Assembly (NCBI GenBank): GCA_016292805.1
Contig: JAEDFM010000013.1
Coordinates: forward strand, 1-44,816
Length of the DNA stretch: 44,816 nucleotides
Direction of reading: 5' to 3'
Source of the DNA: Treponema sp.
GTDB taxonomy: Bacteria > Spirochaetota > Spirochaetia > Treponematales > Treponemataceae
The notes below the pieces were generated by a model. That model was not told the DNA's origin and ran no database searches. It saw only the letters and a list, made by a program, of their open reading frames with translations. Shown here piece by piece: positions 15,582 to 24,862 of this stretch (positions are counted from its first letter, which is position 1; each line of letters opens with the position of its first letter). The position numbers and the translations under genes are program-made.

Positions 15582-16646
15582 TTGGCAGCAGAAGATGAAG
15601 GCCGTACTGAGGAACCTTCGGAATATAAACTTGAAAAAGCTCGTAAAGAAGGACGCGTTGCTAAAAGTAAAGATGTTAGTGATGCCCTGGTCCTTTTGTT
15701 TACAGTTTTAGTTTTAATATTTATTTCAAAATACATTTTCAACCAGATTGTTGAGTTTATTCATTTTTATTTCTATCAATGCGGTAATCCAAATCCTTTA
15801 AATCCTTCTCTTTATATTGCGTTTCTAAATTACTTTTTAAAATGCGTTATTCCTATTTTAATTATAGGTATAGCAGCAGCCATAGCCGGAAATATAATTC
15901 AAACCAGAGGTTTTATTTTCAGCTGGAAGCCTATTCAACCTGATTTTCAAAAAATTGTTCCAAAGATTGGTGAATATTTAAAGAAAACAATTTTTTCATT
16001 AAAAGGAATCTTTAATATTCTAAAATCAATTGGAAAAGTAATTATTATTGGTGTTGTAGGATATATATATATCCGTAAAGATATGTTTGTTCTTATCGAA
16101 ATTATTTCTAATGGTGATATTGCTGCTGCCATTGGAAAAATTGCAATGATGAGCGCACAGATTTTAATTACTGTAGCAATTATATTTCTTTTAATTTCTA
16201 TTTTTGATTTTTTTGTTCAAAAAAAAGACTTTATGGAAAGTATGAAAATGACAAAACAGGAACAAAAAGAAGAATATAAAGAAATGGAAGGAGATCCTGA
16301 AGTTAAAGCAAGACTTAAACAGATGCAGCAGCAGTTATTAAAGCAGAATATTCCAAAAGCTGTAGCAGAAGCAGATGTAGTAATTACAAACCCTACACAT
16401 TATGCTGTATCTTTAAAATATGATAATGCAATTGCAGATTCACCTATGGTAACTTCAAAAGGTGTAGATGAAACTGCTCAATTAATAAAACGAATAGCAA
16501 GGGAAAATGATATCCCAATAGTGGAAAATCGTCCTGTTGCACGAGACTTGTATACAAATGTGGAAGTTGGTGATATAATTCCTAATACATATTGGCAGAC
16601 AATTGCTGTCATATATTCACATTTAGATAAATATAAACAAAATTAG
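15582..16646 (+). CDS. flhB: Flagellar export switch protein FlhB
   Basis: FlhB switches export specificity from rod/hook to filament proteins after self-cleavage. The 354-residue product begins AAEDEGRTEEPSEYKLEKARKEGRVAKSKDV, the typical FlhB N-terminus, and has four membrane helices (to about residue 210). The cytoplasmic domain includes MTKQEQKEEYKEMEGDPEVKARL and the autocleavage site Asn270-Pro-Thr-His (VVITNPTHYAVSLKYD). The end includes ENDIPIVENRPVARDLY. The start is a TTG directly after the fliR stop; GGTGGAGGGAT upstream is its ribosome site. Confidence 0.97.
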   Translation: MAAEDEGRTEEPSEYKLEKARKEGRVAKSKDVSDALVLLFTVLVLIFISKYIFNQIVEFIHFYFYQCGNPNPLNPSLYIAFLNYFLKCVIPILIIGIAAAIAGNIIQTRGFIFSWKPIQPDFQKIVPKIGEYLKKTIFSLKGIFNILKSIGKVIIIGVVGYIYIRKDMFVLIEIISNGDIAAAIGKIAMMSAQILITVAIIFLLISIFDFFVQKKDFMESMKMTKQEQKEEYKEMEGDPEVKARLKQMQQQLLKQNIPKAVAEADVVITNPTHYAVSLKYDNAIADSPMVTSKGVDETAQLIKRIARENDIPIVENRPVARDLYTNVEVGDIIPNTYWQTIAVIYSHLDKYKQN

Positions 16647-16667
16647 TAGATTGCTGGGTGGGGACTA

Positions 16668-18791
16668 ATGGCAAACGAACGTCGAGGGAAAATTCTCAAT
16701 TTATTACAAAGTAACTTTGTTGCTGTTGCTGTTGTATTAGTTGTATTTCTTCTTTTCATTCCAATTCCAAAAATGTTAATTGATTTAAGTATTATTTTAA
16801 ATCTTGCTTTTGCCATTATCATTTTGCTTGCTGTAGTAACAATCCCACGTCCATCTGATTTTCAGACTTTCCCTCGAATTGTCCTTTTACAGACTTTATT
16901 TAGTCTTGCAATTAATATTTCATCTACACGCTTAATTTTAAGTGGAAATTTCCAAGCCGGAACTCTGCAAGGGCAAAGTGATATGGTAAAAGCTTTTGCT
17001 CATATTGTTGCTGGAAATAATATTGTAATTGGTTTTGTAATTTTTATTATTCTGATTGTTGTTCAGGTTCTTGTTGTAACTAAAGGTGCTGGCCGTGTTT
17101 CTGAAGTTGCTGCTCGTTTTAGTTTGGATTCCATGAACCAGAAAATGTTTGATATTGATAACCGATTAAATAGTGGTGCAATTGACGAGCAGGAAGCTGA
17201 AAGATTAAAAACAGCCATCCGTAAGGAAATTGACTTCTATTCTAATATGGACGGTTCTTCAAAATTTGTAAGTGGAAATGTTAAGGCTGGTATTTTTATT
17301 ACTGTAATAAACCTTATTGGTGGTTTTATCGTTGGTATGGTAATGAATGGAATGCCTTTTGAGACTGCTCTCTCTACTTATTCAAATTTGACTATTGGTG
17401 ATGGTCTTACATCTCAACTTCCTTCATTAATCATTTCATTTGCAACAGGTTTACTTGTAACTGGTACTAAATCTGACGAAGGCTTTGATCAGCAGCTTAA
17501 ACAGGAATTTACTTCCGATGGTCATATTTATGAAATTGTAGGCGGTGTTCTAGTAGTTGCAGGTATTGCATTAAGAGGTGGAACTCAGTTCCTTTTGATT
17601 CCTGTTGGTATTCTTTTCTTCTGGTTTGGTTTCAGAATGACAAGAGATAAGCAGAAAAAAGCTGAGCTTGAAGAGCAGCAGAAAGCACAGACTTCAAATA
17701 ACTCTTCTTCTTCCGCTACAAATGATGAAAAAATCATTATGCTGGACCCTCTGTCTCTGGAACTCGGTTATGCCCTTATTCCCCTTGTTGATAAAGAAAA
17801 AGGTGCTGAACTTCTGGAACGCATTACACGAATCAGAACAGAAGCTCGTCTTGATATGGGATTTGATATTCCAAAAATTCGTATTAGAGATAATATGACA
17901 CTTGAACCAGATGACTATTCTTTCAAGATTGAAGGTATTGAAGCTGGTCGTGCAAGTATTAGAATTGGTTACCTGATGTGTATGGATACAGGTGGTGTTA
18001 TTACTCCAATGGAAGGTGAAAAAACAAAAGATCCTGCCTTTGGAATGGATGCCATCTGGGTTCCAGAAGATAGAAGGGCAGAAGCTGAACAGAACGGTTA
18101 TATAGTTGTAGACCCACCAACAATTATATCAACTCATATTACTGAGATTATTCGTTCTCATGCAGCTGAAATGCTGGACCGACAGGCTGTATCTGTAATT
18201 ATGGATAAGGTTAAGGAAAATAATCCTGTACTTGTTTCTGAAGTTTTGGATACTGCAAAAATATCTTATGGTACAATTCAAAAGGTTTTCCAAAATCTTT
18301 TGGAAGAAAAAGTTTCTATCAGAAATTATGTTAAGATTCTGGAAACAATGGCAAATTATTCTCAGGTTTCATCTAATGTTTGGGACCTGACAGGAAAAGT
18401 TCGTGAAGCTTTAGGTTTGCAGATTTGTTCACAGTATATTGATCCAAACGAAAAGAAGCTTAGAGTAATTAAGCTTTCACAGGGCTTTTCTGAAATGATT
18501 GCCCAGCATGCTTATTATCCACCTGATGGCTCAAAGCCTTATGTTGCTTTTGATCCTGTGGACAGAAGAAAATGGATTACTGCTGTAAGTAATTCTCTTG
18601 CAAAAATTGATAAGATGGGCTTTATGCCAGTTATTCTTTGTGTAAGCAATGTACGACAGTTAGTTCGTTCAGCATTAGAAAGAGAACAACCTGGTGTTGT
18701 AGTAATTTCTGATATGGAAATGTATACAGCAACAAACGGAAATGGAATCTCGGTAGAAATTATTGACGAGATTTCGGAAGATGAGGAATAA
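16668..18791 (+). CDS. flhA: Flagellar export protein FlhA
   Basis: FlhA is the large export-gate protein with a membrane part and a cytoplasmic ring that docks chaperone-substrate complexes. The 707-residue product has eight hydrophobic segments to about residue 330. They contain the FHIPEP-type block: PSDFQTFPRIVLLQTLFSLAINISSTRLIL and, later, RFSLDSMNQKMFDIDNRLNSGAI with the charged loop. The C-terminal cytoplasmic domain (about 365-700) carries LELGYALIPLVD, THITEIIRSHAAEMLDRQ and the VISDMEMY end. A short Ser/Asn linker (SNNSSSSATNDEK) joins the halves. GGGTGGGGA precedes the ATG. Confidence 0.97.
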   Translation: MANERRGKILNLLQSNFVAVAVVLVVFLLFIPIPKMLIDLSIILNLAFAIIILLAVVTIPRPSDFQTFPRIVLLQTLFSLAINISSTRLILSGNFQAGTLQGQSDMVKAFAHIVAGNNIVIGFVIFIILIVVQVLVVTKGAGRVSEVAARFSLDSMNQKMFDIDNRLNSGAIDEQEAERLKTAIRKEIDFYSNMDGSSKFVSGNVKAGIFITVINLIGGFIVGMVMNGMPFETALSTYSNLTIGDGLTSQLPSLIISFATGLLVTGTKSDEGFDQQLKQEFTSDGHIYEIVGGVLVVAGIALRGGTQFLLIPVGILFFWFGFRMTRDKQKKAELEEQQKAQTSNNSSSSATNDEKIIMLDPLSLELGYALIPLVDKEKGAELLERITRIRTEARLDMGFDIPKIRIRDNMTLEPDDYSFKIEGIEAGRASIRIGYLMCMDTGGVITPMEGEKTKDPAFGMDAIWVPEDRRAEAEQNGYIVVDPPTIISTHITEIIRSHAAEMLDRQAVSVIMDKVKENNPVLVSEVLDTAKISYGTIQKVFQNLLEEKVSIRNYVKILETMANYSQVSSNVWDLTGKVREALGLQICSQYIDPNEKKLRVIKLSQGFSEMIAQHAYYPPDGSKPYVAFDPVDRRKWITAVSNSLAKIDKMGFMPVILCVSNVRQLVRSALEREQPGVVVISDMEMYTATNGNGISVEIIDEISEDEE

Positions 18792-18798
18792 GTTATAA

Positions 18799-20031
18799 AT
18801 GGGATATGATGAAGATAAAAAACTAACCATATACGGTGATTCTCTTGCTGAATGTAAACAGAAGCTTTCTGATTTATACGGACATAACTGGAAGATTATT
18901 GATCAGGAAAACAAAACTGTTCCTTATGGTCTTTTTAAAATGCGTAAAAAGATGCAGAAGGTTGTTACTTATGTCGTAGAACATCACAATGTATATAATT
19001 CAGGTTCCGGATATGGTGATGTTCTTTCAGAAGAAGAGCGTTTAGAAAGAAATAAACAGCAGATTTTACAGGCTCAGCAGGATGTTTTTATGAAAGCGCA
19101 GATTAATCAAATGTCGCAGACACTTGAAGAAATGCGAAAGGATATGAATAAAAAGCTGGAAGGCATGCAATCTGTCTCTGGTGAAAAACATCCTACAATT
19201 ACAAAAATTGCAGAATTACTTGGACAAAATGAGTTTACTTATAACTATATCCAGATGATTGAAGAAAAAATTAAAGCAACATTTCCCTTAGATCAATTGG
19301 ATGATTTTAAACTTGTTCAGAGATATGTTGTTGATTGGATTGGTGAGTCAATTTCAATTGCACCAGAAAAAGTATTTCGTCCTCCTCATGTAATTATTAT
19401 TGTTGGACCAACAGGAGTTGGTAAAACTACAACAATTGCAAAATTAGCTTCAAATACAATTCTTGACGCTCGTGCAAATGGTCAGCCAAAACCAGAGCTT
19501 TGTATCATTACAATTGATACAATGCGTGTAGGTGCATTGGAACAGATTTCTCGTTTTGGTGAAATTCTTGGTAAAAATGTAATGAAAGCTGAATCTTCAA
19601 CCGATGTATTGAAAATTTATGATCAGTACAAAGATCATACTGATTTTATTTTTATTGATACAAGTGGATACAGCCCTAATGATTCTTCTCATATTGCTGA
19701 AATGAAAAATATTCTTGATGTAGATGGATTAAACGCAGATGTTTATCTTTCAATAACAGGTTCTACAAAAGCCTCTGATTTGAATGTTATTCTTCGCAAT
19801 TATGAGCCAATGGCTTATGAATCGGTAATTATTACAAAAGCAGATGAAACCAAACAGATTGGTAATGTAATCAGCGTTTTGTATGAAAAACATAAAAGTA
19901 TTTCTTATATAACTGATGGACAGCAGGTTCCTCATAATATAAGAAGAGCTACAGTTGTTGATATTTTAAAAAGTCTTAATGGATTCGATATTGATAGGAT
20001 TCACATTGAAGATAAATTTGGAGAAAAGTAA
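18799..20031 (+). CDS. flhF: SRP-family GTPase FlhF
   Basis: FlhF is the SRP/FtsY-like GTPase that sets flagellar position. The 410-residue product has an N-terminal region with the FlhF pattern LTIYGDSLAECKQKLSDLYG. A charged Gln/Lys-rich middle (about 75-130) is followed by the NG domain: P-loop GPTGVGKTTTIAKLAS (about 203-218), ITIDTMRVGALEQISRFGEIL, FIDTSGYSP (DxxG-like G3) and ITKADETKQIGNVIS (TKAD, G4). It follows flhA by seven bases, and its TAA directly precedes the flhG ATG, so the regulatory pair is coupled. Confidence 0.95.
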   Translation: MGYDEDKKLTIYGDSLAECKQKLSDLYGHNWKIIDQENKTVPYGLFKMRKKMQKVVTYVVEHHNVYNSGSGYGDVLSEEERLERNKQQILQAQQDVFMKAQINQMSQTLEEMRKDMNKKLEGMQSVSGEKHPTITKIAELLGQNEFTYNYIQMIEEKIKATFPLDQLDDFKLVQRYVVDWIGESISIAPEKVFRPPHVIIIVGPTGVGKTTTIAKLASNTILDARANGQPKPELCIITIDTMRVGALEQISRFGEILGKNVMKAESSTDVLKIYDQYKDHTDFIFIDTSGYSPNDSSHIAEMKNILDVDGLNADVYLSITGSTKASDLNVILRNYEPMAYESVIITKADETKQIGNVISVLYEKHKSISYITDGQQVPHNIRRATVVDILKSLNGFDIDRIHIEDKFGEK

Positions 20032-20931
20032 ATGGAAGAACAGGCAGATGAATTAAGAGCATTAATGCAGGATGAAGTTCCAGTTTCTGTAAAAAAAGAA
20101 ACTCCTAAAGCTGCTAAAAAAGAACATAACACTAGAATTATTGCTGTTACTAGTGGAAAGGGTGGAGTTGGTAAGACAAACTTTGCCGTAAATATGGCTA
20201 TTGCTTATGCTCAGTTAGGAAAAAAAGTAATTCTTATTGACGGTGACCTTGGTATGGCCAATGTTAATGTAATTCTTAATATTGTTCCTCAGTACAACTT
20301 GATGCATGTAATCAACAAAAAGAAGACAATGAAAGAAATCATTATGGATACTGAATTTGGAATTAAATTCATTGCCGGTGCAAATGGTTTCTCTAAGATT
20401 GCCAATCTTACAGTGGAAGAACTTGAATATTTTGCTAATCAGTTTGCTACTCTTGGAAATGCAGATATTATTATTATTGATACAGGTGCTGGTATTGCAA
20501 ACAATGTTCTCCAGTTTGTTGCAGCAGCAGATGAAGTATTTGTAGTTACAACTCCAGAACCAACTGCAATTACAGATGCTTACGGTATCATAAAAATTAT
20601 TACAACAGAAATTGTAGACCGTACAGTTGATATTAAATTGATTGTAAACCGTGTTCATTCAGCTGATGAAGGAAAACGTATTTCAGAACGAATTATTACA
20701 ATTGTTGGTCAGTTCCTTGGATATAAAGTTGAATACCTGGGATTCGTATATGAAGACTCAGTTGTTCAAGCTTCTGTTATCAGACAGAAACCATTTATGG
20801 TTGTAAATCCAACCTCTAAACCTGCAGTCTGTCTTAAACATATTGTAGGTAGAATTGAAAAAACAGAACCTGAATACAATGAAGGAGTTTCTAACTTCCT
20901 CAAAAAATTCATAGGTATAAAAAAGAAGTAG
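20032..20931 (+). CDS. flhG: MinD-like ATPase FlhG (FleN/YlxH)
   Basis: FlhG is a ParA/MinD-type ATPase that limits flagellar number and stimulates FlhF. The 299-residue product has an N-terminal acidic lead (EEQADELRALMQDEV) that may contact FlhF. The deviant Walker A VTSGKGGVGKTNFAVNMA lies at about 40-57, followed by DGDLGMANVNVIL, the Walker B-like IIIIDTGAGIANNVL and PEPTAITDAYGIIK. The C-terminal segment NFLKKFIGIKKK looks amphipathic and basic, consistent with a membrane-targeting helix. Family and neighbour agree. Confidence 0.95.
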   Translation: MEEQADELRALMQDEVPVSVKKETPKAAKKEHNTRIIAVTSGKGGVGKTNFAVNMAIAYAQLGKKVILIDGDLGMANVNVILNIVPQYNLMHVINKKKTMKEIIMDTEFGIKFIAGANGFSKIANLTVEELEYFANQFATLGNADIIIIDTGAGIANNVLQFVAAADEVFVVTTPEPTAITDAYGIIKIITTEIVDRTVDIKLIVNRVHSADEGKRISERIITIVGQFLGYKVEYLGFVYEDSVVQASVIRQKPFMVVNPTSKPAVCLKHIVGRIEKTEPEYNEGVSNFLKKFIGIKKK

Positions 20932-20986
20932 TTTTAAATTACTATATATAGAAAAATAATTACTGTTATTTTTTATAATAGTATTG

Positions 20987-20992
20987 TATAAT
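20987..20992 (+). promoter_or_regulatory. Possible internal promoter upstream of the gene before fliA
   Basis: TATAAT (20987-20992) lies in the 91-base gap after flhG, about 30 bases before the GGGAGG ribosome site of the next gene. Only a poor -35 candidate (CTGTTA, 20963-20968, 18-base spacer) is present. A weak hairpin, TACTGTTAT with ATAATAGTA (20961-20983, one G-U pair), overlaps it. Together they may mark an attenuation or re-initiation point before fliA. Confidence 0.35.
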
Positions 20993-21022
20993 ATTAAGTG
21001 GGATTTTATATTGGGAGGAAAA

Positions 21023-21772
21023 ATGCGAAAGATAAAGTTTAGCTGTATATTTGCAGGTGCAGGCTTTCTTATTTCTTTCGTATTTGGATTATTTTCGGGC
21101 AGAGATATTGGCTTAGTTTTATTACGGGCTATTATTTTTGCACTGATTTATGCACTTATTGGTTTTGGAATTTCTTTTCTTTATGAAAAGTTTCTTTCAG
21201 ACGATTCAAGTGACTTATCTTCAGACTCTATCAATGTAAATCCAGGAAATAAAGATTCTGTTCAAAAAGGACAGGTTGTTGATGTAACAATTCAGGATGA
21301 AGATCTTCCTCAGGGAGATAGTTTAAATCATTTTGTTATTAATGACAGCCACCAGATGTTGAACAAAAATGATACAAATCAGAATGCTGCAGAATCTGCG
21401 GTTGAACAGACAGAAGCTGTTGAAAATTCTGAACCTGTAAATACTGGATTTGTACCATTAAAAAACTTTGAAACTGTAAATAATTTTTCTAGTCAGGAAG
21501 CTGTTGTGGCTGAAGTTACAGGTGTAAAAGCTTCTACTCGCCCTTCCAGTGTTGACGGAGAGTTAGATGTACTGCCTGATATGGAAAATTTAGACTTTGG
21601 AAGTAAAACTTCAGGTGTTTCTGATTCTTCATCAGAAGGTTACGAAGACTCTATTACTGAATTTTCTTCCACAACATCTTCACGTCATAAAAGTCTGGAA
21701 GATGTAGGTATACAGGATGCTGCACTTATGGCTAAAGCAATCAGTTCGGCACTTTCAAACGACGAATCATAG
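21023..21772 (+). CDS. Membrane-anchored acidic Ser-rich protein between flhG and fliA
   Basis: The 249-residue product has two N-terminal hydrophobic segments (about 6-23 and 31-56: CIFAGAGFLISFVFGLFSG; GLVLLRAIIFALIYALIGFG). The long cytoplasmic tail is rich in Ser, Asp, Glu, Val and Asn and looks disordered. A short conserved-looking C-terminus reads LEDVGIQDAALMAKAISSAL. The ATG at 21023 is chosen because GGGAGG lies 7-9 bases upstream; the frame is open 13 codons further up without such a site. Function is unknown. Its place between flhG and fliA suggests a role tied to motility, but this is only context. Confidence 0.8.
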   Translation: MRKIKFSCIFAGAGFLISFVFGLFSGRDIGLVLLRAIIFALIYALIGFGISFLYEKFLSDDSSDLSSDSINVNPGNKDSVQKGQVVDVTIQDEDLPQGDSLNHFVINDSHQMLNKNDTNQNAAESAVEQTEAVENSEPVNTGFVPLKNFETVNNFSSQEAVVAEVTGVKASTRPSSVDGELDVLPDMENLDFGSKTSGVSDSSSEGYEDSITEFSSTTSSRHKSLEDVGIQDAALMAKAISSALSNDES

Positions 21773-21789
21773 AAGAGGGGAATTTAAAT

Positions 21790-22572
21790 ATGCCAATTAA
21801 TGACTTAGAAGAAGAAGACAAACTTTGGGAAGAATTCAAAAAGACAAAGTCTCCTTCATTAAGAGATAAATTCATCCGTCAATATATGCCTCTTGTTAAA
21901 TATGTTGCTGGTAAAGTTGCTACTGGAATGCCTAGCAGTGTTGAATTTGATGATCTTGTTGGTTTTGGTCAGTTCGGTCTTCTTGATGCAATTAATAAAT
22001 ATGATGTTTCAAAAAATGTAAAATTCAAAACATATGCAGTTACTCGTATTCGTGGTGCTATCTTTGATGAATTGCGTCAAATAGACTGGGTTCCTCGCTC
22101 TGTTAGACAGAAATCTAGAGAAATTGAAGATGCAATTGTTACACTTGAATCAAGACTTGGTAGAACAGCTAGTGACCAGGAAATTGCAGATTCTTTACAT
22201 ATGACAGAAGACGAATATCACCGCACAATTATGAAGGTTTCAGGAACATCTGTGCTTTCATTAAATGATGTATGGTACGCAGGTGATGATAACGATAATA
22301 TGTCTATTGGTAATAACATTGAAGCTCCATCAAGCTTAAATCCAGATGTCATTGCTGAACGGGAAGAAATCAAAAAAGTTATTGCTCAGGCAATCAGTGA
22401 ATTACCAGAAAAAGAAAAAATGGTAATTGTTCTTTACTATCATGAAGATCTTACTTTTAAAGAAATTGGTGAAGTTCTTGAAGTTAGTGAATCTCGTATT
22501 TCTCAGCTTCATACAAAAGCAAATCTTCGTTTGCGTGCAAAACTTACAAACCTTAGAAAAGGAATTATCTAA
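21790..22572 (+). CDS. fliA: Flagellar sigma factor FliA (sigma-28/WhiG family)
   Basis: The 260-residue product is a group 3 sigma factor that directs late flagellar and chemotaxis genes. Region 2 is clear (PLVKYVAGKVATGMPSSVEFDDLVGFGQFGLLDAINKYD; then KFKTYAVTRIRGAIFDELRQIDWVPRSVR). Region 3 (LESRLGRTASDQEIADSLHM) and region 4 (LPEKEKMVIVLYYHEDLTFKEIGEVLEVSESRISQLHTKA) follow. The ELRQIDWVPRSVR block is characteristic of FliA. AGAGGGG precedes the ATG. No anti-sigma FlgM is visible in this window. Confidence 0.97.
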   Translation: MPINDLEEEDKLWEEFKKTKSPSLRDKFIRQYMPLVKYVAGKVATGMPSSVEFDDLVGFGQFGLLDAINKYDVSKNVKFKTYAVTRIRGAIFDELRQIDWVPRSVRQKSREIEDAIVTLESRLGRTASDQEIADSLHMTEDEYHRTIMKVSGTSVLSLNDVWYAGDDNDNMSIGNNIEAPSSLNPDVIAEREEIKKVIAQAISELPEKEKMVIVLYYHEDLTFKEIGEVLEVSESRISQLHTKANLRLRAKLTNLRKGII

Positions 22573-22578
22573 AAATAA

Positions 22579-24552
22579 ATGGTAACCTTAGAAAATCTCC
22601 GTGAGGAAATGAAGAAGTATCTTTCTCAAGATAAAGAACTTCATATGGTTGAGGTTCATGCTGATACTGTAGATGAAGCTCTTGCGGATGCTGCTGTACA
22701 GCTTGATACTAAGGTTGGAAATCTTCATTACGAAGTTATTGAACGAGGAAGTGATGGTTTTCTTGGTTTAGGTAAAAAGCCATGGAAACTTAAAATTTAT
22801 CAGGATCCTTCTACAATCACTAAAAAAGTTAAACTTGCCTCTGACGGATTATTTGATAATGATGAAGAAGGTGGCGATATTCAGGTTCAGCAGCGTGATG
22901 GTATGTTCTATGTCCGTCACTTTGGAAGCGATATTTGTCTTAAAGTAGTTAATCCAATTGGAGAAGGAACACCTGTTAATCTTAAAGATGTTCTTAATGA
23001 AATTAAACGTGAAGATACAACAGAATTTGATGAAGGCTTAGTTTCTAAATATGTAAAACAGGGAACAGAAGGTAAATACAATACTGTGGGACAATATAAA
23101 CATGTATCTGCAGGTGATGTGCTTATTTCTGTAGATATTACAAAAGATGAACTTAAAGGTTCAATTATTGTTTCACCTCCATCTATGAGTGGTTCCGAAG
23201 CTTCTGAAGAAATGATTATGCGAAGTCTTCAGCAGCAGGGCGTTATTGAACAGTGTTTCAATATGGATAAAATCCGAGAATTTGTTGATAACCCTGTATA
23301 TAATATTCCATTTGAAGTTGCTGCAGCTCTTTTACCAGTTGATGGTAGAGATGCATATATTTCATATAACTTTGAAACCGATCCTAAAAAACTTAAAGCT
23401 AAAGTTTCAGATTCCGGACAGATTAACTATAAGGAATGGAATCAGATTCAAAATGTTATTGCTGATCAGCCTCTTGCAGTAAAAATTAGTGCTGAACGAG
23501 GAAAAGGCGGTAAAACTTTGTTTGGCCGTTACATGGAAGCAAAGAACGGAAAAGATATTCAGATTCAGCTTGGTCCAAATGTTAAGCTTGACCGTGACGG
23601 TGTAACAATTAAAGCAGAAGTTGATGGTGAAGTTAAACTTATTAACGGAAAAGTAACTGTAGAACCTGTTAAATATCTTGATGCAGTAAATGTTAAGACT
23701 GGTGATATAAAATTTGTTGGTACAGTTATTATTAAAGGTGGTGTTGAAGAAGGTTATAAAGTTGAAGCCACTAATATCGAAGTTAACGGTATTGTTGATA
23801 AATCCAGACTAGAAGCTACAGGTAACATTATTGTTCGCCAGGGTATTTATGGTAAAGGTGAAGGTTATGTTAAAGCCGGAAAATCATTATGGGCAAAATT
23901 CATTAATGATACAACTGTAGAAGTTGAAGAAAATGTAATTGTAAATGACTCAATTGTAAACTCAAGTGTAACAGCTATGAAAAATATTGTTGTAAAAGGT
24001 AAAAAAGCCCAGATTATGGGTGGACACCTTTTGGCAACAGAAGAAATTTGTGCTAAGAATATTGGTTCTCCTGGTGGTGGTACAGAAACTATTCTTGAAG
24101 TAGGTATTGACCCTAGAGCTAAAAAACGACTTGAAGGCTTACAGAAAATTCAGGGTGATCGTACAAAAGAATACGAAAAAATTGAGCTTGATATGCAGAC
24201 CCTTGAACAGCAGAAAAAGCTTCGTAAAAAGCTTCCACAGGAAAAAGAAGAAAAACTTAAAGACTTTAAAAACCGCATGAATCAGATTACTTCTGAACTG
24301 GAGGAAATCAATCATGAAATTGATACAATTCAGGCTCATTTACGAGAACTTAAAGCTATTGGTAAGGTTAAAGTAGAAGGAACTGTATATGCTGGTGTAA
24401 AGGTTTATATCAGAGATGTTCTTGATGAAGTAAAATTGGACACAAGTGCCGTTACATTCTACTACGATAAGAGTTTCAGTAAACGCGGTGCTTATGAACC
24501 TCCTTCTTTATCTGCAGAAGAGGAGCAACCAGATGGCTATACAGCCGATTGA
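22579..24552 (+). CDS. FapA/DUF342 protein with N-terminal Jag-N domain
   Basis: The 657-residue product starts with a Jag-N-like module (about 15-70: MVEVHADTVDEALADAAVQL, GSDGFLGLGKKPWKLKIY). A DUF342 (FapA) region follows with long beta-helix-like repeats (about 260-480: DGVTIKAEVDGEVKLINGKV, IKFVGTVIIKGGVEEGYKVEATNIEVNG, ATGNIIVRQGIYGKGEGYVKAGKS). A charged coiled coil spans about 515-600, and KVEGTVYAGVKVYIRDVLD near the end is the typical FapA terminus. The family is polymer-like and poorly understood; in other bacteria it has been linked to membrane stress and flagellar placement. It starts seven bases after fliA and overlaps the next gene by 20 bases. Confidence 0.88.
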   Translation: MVTLENLREEMKKYLSQDKELHMVEVHADTVDEALADAAVQLDTKVGNLHYEVIERGSDGFLGLGKKPWKLKIYQDPSTITKKVKLASDGLFDNDEEGGDIQVQQRDGMFYVRHFGSDICLKVVNPIGEGTPVNLKDVLNEIKREDTTEFDEGLVSKYVKQGTEGKYNTVGQYKHVSAGDVLISVDITKDELKGSIIVSPPSMSGSEASEEMIMRSLQQQGVIEQCFNMDKIREFVDNPVYNIPFEVAAALLPVDGRDAYISYNFETDPKKLKAKVSDSGQINYKEWNQIQNVIADQPLAVKISAERGKGGKTLFGRYMEAKNGKDIQIQLGPNVKLDRDGVTIKAEVDGEVKLINGKVTVEPVKYLDAVNVKTGDIKFVGTVIIKGGVEEGYKVEATNIEVNGIVDKSRLEATGNIIVRQGIYGKGEGYVKAGKSLWAKFINDTTVEVEENVIVNDSIVNSSVTAMKNIVVKGKKAQIMGGHLLATEEICAKNIGSPGGGTETILEVGIDPRAKKRLEGLQKIQGDRTKEYEKIELDMQTLEQQKKLRKKLPQEKEEKLKDFKNRMNQITSELEEINHEIDTIQAHLRELKAIGKVKVEGTVYAGVKVYIRDVLDEVKLDTSAVTFYYDKSFSKRGAYEPPSLSAEEEQPDGYTAD

Positions 24553-24862
24553 TCTTCAGACAATGTATCAACAGTTAAATAATGTCTCAAAAACTGTAGC
24601 TGGTCAGCAGCAGGCACAATTAACAGAGGCTTTGCAGCAACAGAATACAGTTCAAAAAAATTTGGAAAACGCTACTAAGGTTAATCAGGCTTCCAACGAA
24701 AAATCCAATGCAAAAACTGTTGACGAGAATGGTCGTGGTGGTAGCAGTTCTTTTAATCAGTCCAAAAATCAAAGCGATAATAAAAATTCTGATGAAGAAA
24801 AAAAGCCTAAATCAAATCCATATAATCCATATTTAGGTTCCATCATCGATATTACGAGGTAA
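24533..24862 (+). CDS. Small Gln/Asn/Ser-rich protein linked to the FapA-like gene
   Basis: The 109-residue product begins MAIQPIDLQTMYQQLNNVSK, followed by a Gln-rich helix-like stretch and a polar, probably disordered C-terminus ending NPYNPYLGSIIDITR. The ATG at 24533 is preferred because GAGGAG (24520-24525) is well placed, although the frame extends further upstream inside the preceding gene. It overlaps the FapA-like gene by 20 bases in another frame, and its stop TAA overlaps the ATG of the next gene. The tight packing suggests the three proteins act together. No family is recognised. Confidence 0.78.
   Translation: MAIQPIDLQTMYQQLNNVSKTVAGQQQAQLTEALQQQNTVQKNLENATKVNQASNEKSNAKTVDENGRGGSSSFNQSKNQSDNKNSDEEKKPKSNPYNPYLGSIIDITR

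Noticed and set aside
20215..20658. Minus-strand Asn/Cys/Ile-rich open frame opposite flhG
   Set aside because: It is a shadow of a well-conserved gene, with atypical composition and no ribosome site.
20961..20983. Hairpin after flhG as an operon terminator
   Set aside because: The stem is all but AT-only with a G-U pair and no U-tract; the flagellar run more likely continues through to fliA.
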